A stretch of 44,958 nt of DNA from a virus. Shown one piece after another: positions 40,565-44,958 of the stretch. The position numbers and the translations under genes are program-made. The notes beneath the pieces are model-generated. The model saw only the letters and a program-made list of their open reading frames with translations. It was not told the origin of the DNA and did no database searches. The DNA lies in IMG/VR virus record IMGVR_UViG_3300017964_000025, positions 1 to 44,958 of that record; one strand, given 5' to 3'. Numbering within the stretch: the first letter of the stretch is position 1; each line of letters begins with the position of its first letter.

Positions 40565-41130
40565 AATTTACTCCAAATGATTTGCCCTTCGACCTTTATC
40601 AGCTCGTAACTCTTGGCGATGTTCACAAAAGTTGAGACATATCGCTTGGCTGATAACTCGCTTACTGACAACACCTCTTGATAGTGCTGTCTCAGTGATA
40701 ACTTGCTCGACCTGCTGTTCCTTTTAATCCAGCTCCACCCCTCACGCATGAAAGGGTAAAGATGAGAAGGAAAAGGATTTGCCTCTTTTGAAGCTCTTAA
40801 ATCCAATCCATCTTTGAAAAGTGCGGTCAAAACTTTCCTGTCCCTTTCCGGTATGTTCATAGGAATATTCGCTTGGCTTGCATAATCGAACTTAACTGTC
40901 TTCGCAGGTTGCGATACCTCTGCTGACTTCACTTCGAGCTTGGGCTTATCCAGCTCCATTCTTCGAATGTTTTGAAGTCTCACAAAGGTTTCAGTGTTCG
41001 CCACAGAACTCGCTTCATTAAGATAATCTGAGGACGCATCAAGGCAGTTACGCTCATGCTCACACCCTTTGCATGTATCTGACTTAGGGTTGTAGCAAGT
41101 GAATAATCCAAAGCATCTAGGGGCTAACAT
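40561..41130 (-). CDS. Hypothetical protein with Cys-rich N-terminus
   Basis: A 189-residue protein. The first 30 residues contain C6, C12, C20, C23 and C29 in a pattern (CFG..TCYNP...TCKGCEHERNC) that may bind zinc or an iron-sulfur cluster. A charged linker leads to a C-terminal basic domain that may be a winged helix (SVSELSAKRYVSTFVNIAKSYELIK region). It sits between the CobS-like gene and the polymerase. Function unknown. Confidence 0.7.
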   Translation of the reverse strand: MLAPRCFGLFTCYNPKSDTCKGCEHERNCLDASSDYLNEASSVANTETFVRLQNIRRMELDKPKLEVKSAEVSQPAKTVKFDYASQANIPMNIPERDRKVLTALFKDGLDLRASKEANPFPSHLYPFMREGWSWIKRNSRSSKLSLRQHYQEVLSVSELSAKRYVSTFVNIAKSYELIKVEGQIIWSKL

Positions 41131-41132
41131 GC

Positions 41133-42302
41133 TTAATCCCCAAAGATGCGCTGTGCGAAGCCAAGAACCTTTTCTTTGTCCATGTCAGAAAGTCGATTTA
41201 TGAAGGCCAACTCAGCGCCTTTCTTGAAGCTGCCTTTCGCAAATCCAACTTTCGCAATGTTCAAAAGCACTCGTGGCCCAAGCGTGTTCGATGTTTCTTT
41301 GTTTAAGAAGGCTTCACGACACTTGGTAGCAAACTCAACAATCAATTTGGCTTCAGACATCTTCACGCCGCCGTTCTTATGCACCATGTCGATTTCAACC
41401 TTCTGATCCATGTATCCGAGATAGATCACGATGCCAAATCGTTCGTAGTTAGCAGAGTTACCTACGACTGTTCCGCCATACAGTCCCGTTTCGTCACCAG
41501 AACCGTTCGTATTTCCTGTCGCGCAGAAACGGAAGTTTGGATGTGGCTCAACAATTCTCCACTCTTCAGGGGCTTCTTTAACAACAAGAGGCTTTCCTTC
41601 TAGAACTGCTTGATAGCAAGAAAGGACTTCTGGAATGGCGAAGTCATATTCGTCTGCCAGGTAAAGCCATCCGTATTTCATAGCCTGTTGAAGTAAGCCT
41701 GGAACCCAAACCATTTCTTCGCCCTGAACTGTGTATTGTCCGGTAACGTGCGCCTCTTCCATGTTTCCTGTGTGTTGCACACGAACTGTTGGCCAATTGA
41801 AAGAGGAAGCAATGAACTCCCACAAAGTAGACTTACCTGTTCCTGCATGTCCCCAAATCATTGTTGGGATATTCAGTTCAAGTCCCATCACTGCGGTCTT
41901 GGTTTCTTCAGGCTGTGGAATGTAGTTTTCGAATGATTTCTTACATGGAATCAGGTGATTCCAGGCTTCATCAGATTCAGGCAGCTTTACTGGAATTGGA
42001 TCGCCTGTTTTTGATTTGAATTGATCTTTAAGGATCTTTTCAGAAGCTAAAACTTGGTGAAGATAAGTTCCCTCATCTTCAGTCTTTTCAACTTCTTTAA
42101 CGGAATCTGATGCCGAAACCTTCTCACGTTTGCGATTTTCAATCTGTAAAACAGCGTATTCAGAAAGCAACGGTGCTTCTGGGAACTCTTCGCTGTAGCG
42201 CTCAAGCGTATATTCAGGGTGCTCTTTCTTTAAGTGCGGTTTGATTGCGTGAGTCTTTGCACCACAGATTTGACAAGTAATTTGGGCTGTTGAGTTAGCC
42301 AT
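41133..42302 (-). CDS. CobS-like AAA+ ATPase
   Basis: A 389-residue MoxR/CobS-type AAA+ ATPase. Residues 10-28 have C-x2-C and His residues (CQIC...H...H), a possible zinc finger. Walker A is GHAGTGKST (151-159), Walker B is LYLADEYDFA (about 222-231) and FCATGNTNG is sensor 1. In cobalamin synthesis CobS works with the VWA protein CobT in metal chelation; phages carry the pair without the pathway, so the target here is unknown. The CobT-like gene is directly upstream. The ATG at 42302 has AGGAG before it; the frame extends to 42341. Confidence 0.85.
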   Translation of the reverse strand: MANSTAQITCQICGAKTHAIKPHLKKEHPEYTLERYSEEFPEAPLLSEYAVLQIENRKREKVSASDSVKEVEKTEDEGTYLHQVLASEKILKDQFKSKTGDPIPVKLPESDEAWNHLIPCKKSFENYIPQPEETKTAVMGLELNIPTMIWGHAGTGKSTLWEFIASSFNWPTVRVQHTGNMEEAHVTGQYTVQGEEMVWVPGLLQQAMKYGWLYLADEYDFAIPEVLSCYQAVLEGKPLVVKEAPEEWRIVEPHPNFRFCATGNTNGSGDETGLYGGTVVGNSANYERFGIVIYLGYMDQKVEIDMVHKNGGVKMSEAKLIVEFATKCREAFLNKETSNTLGPRVLLNIAKVGFAKGSFKKGAELAFINRLSDMDKEKVLGFAQRIFGD

Positions 42303-42369
42303 TAAGTTATCTCCTAAATTGTTTCTTAACTTGTTATGCAATTCATATTACATGAATATTCAAATAATG

Positions 42370-42387
42370 TAAGTAATCTTTTACTTA
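42370..42387 (-). promoter_or_regulatory. Palindromic promoter element, copy 13
   Basis: TAAGTAA (42370-42376), TCTT, TTACTTA (42381-42387), perfect 7-bp arms. TACATT follows on the minus strand. It overlaps the stop of the CobT-like gene and lies 68 nt before the CobS-like start. Confidence 0.6.
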
Positions 42388-44511
42388 CTTTTTGTCGCCT
42401 AGTAAAGCCTCTGACAAAATACCCATCAAACTTTGAGGTAGCTCAGTAACGTCATCAAGCACACAGTTCTTTGGGTAGTAACTCACGACACTTCTGGTTT
42501 CAATGCCTACTCCAATAACATCGATACCCAAATCAGCCATCAGGTAGTCTTTAACAACCTTTATCATTTCATCGTGTTTACCTCGTTTTGTTCCCCAACC
42601 ATAAGCCGGAGAACCGTCGGACAATACGATCATCAATTTTTTTGCTGACTTTTGGGTCATCAAACGCTTGGCACATAAGCGTAAAGATTCGCTATCGATG
42701 TTTTGATACAAGCAAACAGAACCACGTCCTTCATAACCTGTAAATGCCATCCTTCCTGTGGTCACTGGGTTCAAACTCTCGGAAAACGCTTTAAAAATTG
42801 GCAAATAGATCGGGCCATAAGAAGAGTAATCATCTGGATCATCACCCGCTCTTATCGATTCTCGAATTGCTTTATGTAGTTCTTCTGAATCAGTTTCGCG
42901 CCCCTCAGCCGTGAACCCAATAACTTCATTGTTGATCTTTAATCTGCTCAAGACACTAGAAAGTGCATAGGCAGACTCCATAGCAACCTTAATCCTGTTC
43001 CCACTCATAGAGCCTGAACAATCAACTACCAAGGATACATCGACATCCTTGGCGGACTTCAACTCCCTCTGATAGAACACTCGATCGTCACCAGATTTCA
43101 GACGATGCAATGAAGCAGTGTTAATTCGCCCCTTTCGCTTTCCACCCATCTTTCTGGCTCTGCTCTTAGCGGCAATAATTCGCTCAAGCGTCTTTTGCAG
43201 TGGCCCAGTAATTTTATTGCTTTTATCTACTAGCTTTTCAGCGAGATACGATTGGTCACTTGGTAGGTTTGGTGCGTAGTCAACCAAGTCGAAATCACGA
43301 CTCCAAACAGAGAAATCCCCGGAGTAACTATCCGGCCGAGACATAGATAAAGCGGTAGAAACGTCCCCGTCAAAATCGCGCTCTTCGAAGTCGCCAAGAC
43401 TAAGTTCTTTCGTTTCTCCTCCCTCAAAATCAGGTTTGCTTGCAGAGTCATCCTCACCTGACATTCCTGAGTCATCTTTCTCTTCTTCACCTGGCTCTTC
43501 ACTGCCAGAACCGTCCTTGTCGACATCGGCTTCGTCAGAGTCGTCTTCTTTTGATTCATCTTCACCATCAGACTCAGAGTCGTCTTCTTCGGGATCTTCG
43601 TCTTCTTCGGGATCTGCTGGCTCCTCACTGTCATCGCCATCTTCGTCTCGATCACTAGAACCATCGCTTCCTTCAGAACTGCCTTCTTCGCTTGAATCCC
43701 CTGACTCACCCTTGCCGTCAGTGGCATCATCTGACTCATCTGACTCATCTGACTCATCTGACTCATCTGGTGAATCTCCCTTGTCGCCGCCCTTATCGTC
43801 AGGCATATCGGGTTCTGGTTTAGATTCTTCGTCTTCGTCTTTTGGAGGGAAGATCGCCTCAAAGATTTCAATCGACAAGTTAGCGCCATCAAAACTGTCT
43901 TTTAAATCCTGAATTCGATCTTCAAAGGGCTTTAGTCGATCCCAATAATCCGACAGACCTTCAGCTTCAAAATGCTCTAACAAACATTTGAATTCTGAGT
44001 GTCCACCCAATAGACGAATCATTGGAATATATGAGTAGTTAAACAACTCTTCGGTAGATTTGGCTTCTTTGATCGACTTCTTAAAGAAGTTCTCAATGTA
44101 ATATTCGCGGGTAGAAGACAAGTTGCTCCCGGAACCTTTGTATTTTTCTGCCTGCTTCTTCTCAATGAAAACATCTTCAACGGCATTACTCGTTGTATTC
44201 AGGAAGTTAGCAAAATTTTCTGGAAGCTTTCTTTTCTTAATGTATGGAACAATGATCTTCTTGTAGGCGTCAGGCTCAGTAAACAAGGCGTGAGCACACT
44301 CATGATCCACGAAGCCTTCAATTGCTTTAAGGAAATCGTCAGGCGCATCATCTTTGATATAGGGGATATTGATGACGGATGGCTTACCATCTTCATCATA
44401 CGAGCAATAGGCGTTAGAGCCACGTTGGGTCACTTTAATATCGGACTCAGAAAGAATCCGTGTCACAGAGACGACTTTGGCTCTGAGTAGTTCAACTCTT
44501 CTTCTAGACAT
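42385..44511 (-). CDS. CobT-like protein: HExxH metalloprotease-like domain plus VWA
   Basis: A 708-residue protein in three parts. About 1-220 carries HECAH (70-74) and NAVED (109-113), the arrangement of a gluzincin-like zinc peptidase. About 225-370 is an extremely acidic Ser/Asp/Glu linker encoded partly by a 9-nt tandem repeat. About 490-700 is a von Willebrand A domain with the MIDAS start DCSGSMSG (about 497) and LSDGSP. It pairs with the CobS-like ATPase, as MoxR-type ATPases pair with VWA proteins. A remodelling or processing machine acting on a host or virion target is inference. AGGAG precedes the ATG, with a palindromic element further upstream. Confidence 0.82.
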   Translation of the reverse strand: MSRRRVELLRAKVVSVTRILSESDIKVTQRGSNAYCSYDEDGKPSVINIPYIKDDAPDDFLKAIEGFVDHECAHALFTEPDAYKKIIVPYIKKRKLPENFANFLNTTSNAVEDVFIEKKQAEKYKGSGSNLSSTREYYIENFFKKSIKEAKSTEELFNYSYIPMIRLLGGHSEFKCLLEHFEAEGLSDYWDRLKPFEDRIQDLKDSFDGANLSIEIFEAIFPPKDEDEESKPEPDMPDDKGGDKGDSPDESDESDESDESDDATDGKGESGDSSEEGSSEGSDGSSDRDEDGDDSEEPADPEEDEDPEEDDSESDGEDESKEDDSDEADVDKDGSGSEEPGEEEKDDSGMSGEDDSASKPDFEGGETKELSLGDFEERDFDGDVSTALSMSRPDSYSGDFSVWSRDFDLVDYAPNLPSDQSYLAEKLVDKSNKITGPLQKTLERIIAAKSRARKMGGKRKGRINTASLHRLKSGDDRVFYQRELKSAKDVDVSLVVDCSGSMSGNRIKVAMESAYALSSVLSRLKINNEVIGFTAEGRETDSEELHKAIRESIRAGDDPDDYSSYGPIYLPIFKAFSESLNPVTTGRMAFTGYEGRGSVCLYQNIDSESLRLCAKRLMTQKSAKKLMIVLSDGSPAYGWGTKRGKHDEMIKVVKDYLMADLGIDVIGVGIETRSVVSYYPKNCVLDDVTELPQSLMGILSEALLGDKK
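43730..43769. repeat. 9-nt tandem repeat in the acidic linker
   Basis: About four copies of TGACTCATC encode repeated Asp-Glu-Ser triplets in the linker of the CobT-like protein. The unit is a multiple of three, so copy-number change would alter linker length without a frameshift. Confidence 0.75.
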
Positions 44512-44535
44512 GATTTAATTTTCTCCTAAAATCTG

Positions 44536-44549
44536 TAAGTCATTACTTA
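44536..44549 (-). promoter_or_regulatory. Palindromic promoter element, copy 14
   Basis: TAAGT (44536-44540), CATT, ACTTA (44545-44549), with further ACTTA units beside it. It lies 25 nt before the CobT-like start; the leader contains AGGAG. Confidence 0.5.
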
Positions 44550-44620
44550 CTTATTTATTATAAGCAAAAAAATAGGGAGTGATACAAGATCTACTCCCCT
44601 CTTTTTTCTATTTTACTTGC

Positions 44621-44815
44621 CTAGATGACTCGTAAAGATAGCTCAAGATAACCTGACATCCCACCAATGAGGAGTGTCTTCGTGGCGTTGATCTTGTTGA
44701 AAACAATAACTTCCAAACCTCTATACTTACATTCTTTCTCTATTCCGGCGGCCTTCCCTAGCGCCACATACTTATCTGCGAACTGATCTATCGTCAGAGG
44801 GTTCATCACGGTCAT
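44621..44815 (-). CDS. Small hypothetical protein
   Basis: A 64-residue alpha/beta protein (DQFADKYVALGKAAG, then ECKYRGLEVIVFNKI). The start at 44815 has AAGGA about ten bases upstream; the frame extends to 44896 across promoter-like sequence and is unlikely to be used. No family recognised. Confidence 0.6.
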   Translation of the reverse strand: MTVMNPLTIDQFADKYVALGKAAGIEKECKYRGLEVIVFNKINATKTLLIGGMSGYLELSLRVI

Positions 44816-44868
44816 AATACATCCATCCTTAATGACTTGTTTATACTTTAGCGGGTATTGCGGGCTTG

Positions 44869-44896
44869 ATTTTAGTAAGTTAGAACTTATTGTCAA
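44869..44896 (-). promoter_or_regulatory. Sigma70-type promoter containing palindromic element, copy 15
   Basis: On the minus strand TTGACA (44896-44891), a 16-nt spacer and TAAAAT (44874-44869) form a near-consensus promoter. The short palindrome TAAGT-TAGA-ACTTA (44876-44889) fills the spacer. It drives leftward transcription of the gene starting at 44815. Confidence 0.65.
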
Positions 44897-44899
44897 TAG

Positions 44900-44915
44900 T
44901 CCGTAATATTACGGA
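44900..44915. promoter_or_regulatory. 16-bp perfect palindrome upstream of a promoter
   Basis: TCCGTAATATTACGGA is a perfect palindrome three bases upstream of the -35 box. It could be an operator or activator site for a dimeric regulator. No second copy was seen in the window. Confidence 0.4.
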
Positions 44916-44958
44916 TGGCTAATAAAATCAAATTCTTACATTTGTCTATTTCCATCCC

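Noticed and set aside
43730-43769. A CRISPR-like repeat array
   Set aside because: The units are 9 nt, contiguous, have no spacers and are in frame within a coding sequence.
43230-43892. A 220-codon minus-strand frame inside the CobT-like gene
   Set aside because: Its Met/Ser/Lys-rich product arises from the repetitive linker in an alternative frame and shows no domain or start signal.
43436-43912. A long Ser/Pro-rich plus-strand frame
   Set aside because: It is the antisense shadow of the repetitive acidic linker of the CobT-like gene; Asp/Glu/Ser codons leave the opposite strand open.
1-44958. tRNA or rRNA genes
   Set aside because: No cloverleaf with a T-arm GGTTCGA-type sequence and acceptor stem was found in the few gaps large enough to hold one.

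Overview
The window is a piece of a large tailed double-stranded DNA bacteriophage genome. It carries a phage replication, recombination and nucleotide-supply module, has no cellular housekeeping genes, is dense with short genes overlapping by ATGA or TAATG, and uses strong AGGAG-type ribosome binding sites. The class Ia ribonucleotide reductase subunits resemble those of gammaproteobacteria (for example the NrdA termini), which suggests a gammaproteobacterial host. The host itself cannot be read from the sequence. No rRNA, tRNA, CRISPR array or insertion sequence was seen.

Layout: the left edge holds the end of a plus-strand gene, a gene-free stretch of about 760 bp with long-range inverted repeats, and one small plus-strand membrane protein gene. 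From 1203 to the right end all supported genes are on the minus strand and are transcribed leftward. Positions 1203-7563 hold many small proteins, several with zinc-ribbon cysteines or a membrane segment, and a release-factor-like protein with an altered GGQ loop. Positions 7702-11532 hold further small genes, an Nmad5-like protein, an acidic protein and a DnaQ-type 3'-5' exonuclease. Positions 11607-18160 are a deoxynucleotide module: P-loop kinase, a DHFR-dUTPase fusion, thymidylate synthase, NrdB and NrdA. Positions 18226-24249 are tail-type structural genes, including a duplicated two-gene cassette. Positions 24314-35310 are recombination and repair genes: RuvC-like resolvase, SbcC/SbcD (gp46/gp47-like) pair, RecA/UvsX, 5'-3' exonuclease, gp32-like SSB and a possible UvsY-like mediator. 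Positions 36691-40564 encode a C-family (DnaE) polymerase in two pieces, the second piece ending in a uracil-DNA-glycosylase-like domain. Positions 41133-44511 encode a CobS-like AAA+ ATPase and a CobT-like metalloprotease/VWA protein.

How it works together: NrdA/B, DHFR, ThyA, dUTPase and the kinase supply dNTPs and keep uracil out. The split DnaE polymerase with separate DnaQ proofreading copies DNA coated by SSB. RecA, SbcCD, the 5'-3' exonuclease and the resolvase carry out recombination-dependent replication. Fifteen copies of a palindromic element (core TAAGTAA-N4-TTACTTA), most followed by a -10-like hexamer, stand in front of most minus-strand gene groups and probably form a shared phage promoter or operator network.

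The most noteworthy items are the palindrome network, the DnaE gene in pieces with its UDG-like fusion, the QGQ release-factor relative, the DHFR-dUTPase fusion, the hairpin abutting the nrdA start, SSB-tail-like acidic motifs in three proteins, and the structured-looking gene-free region at the left end.
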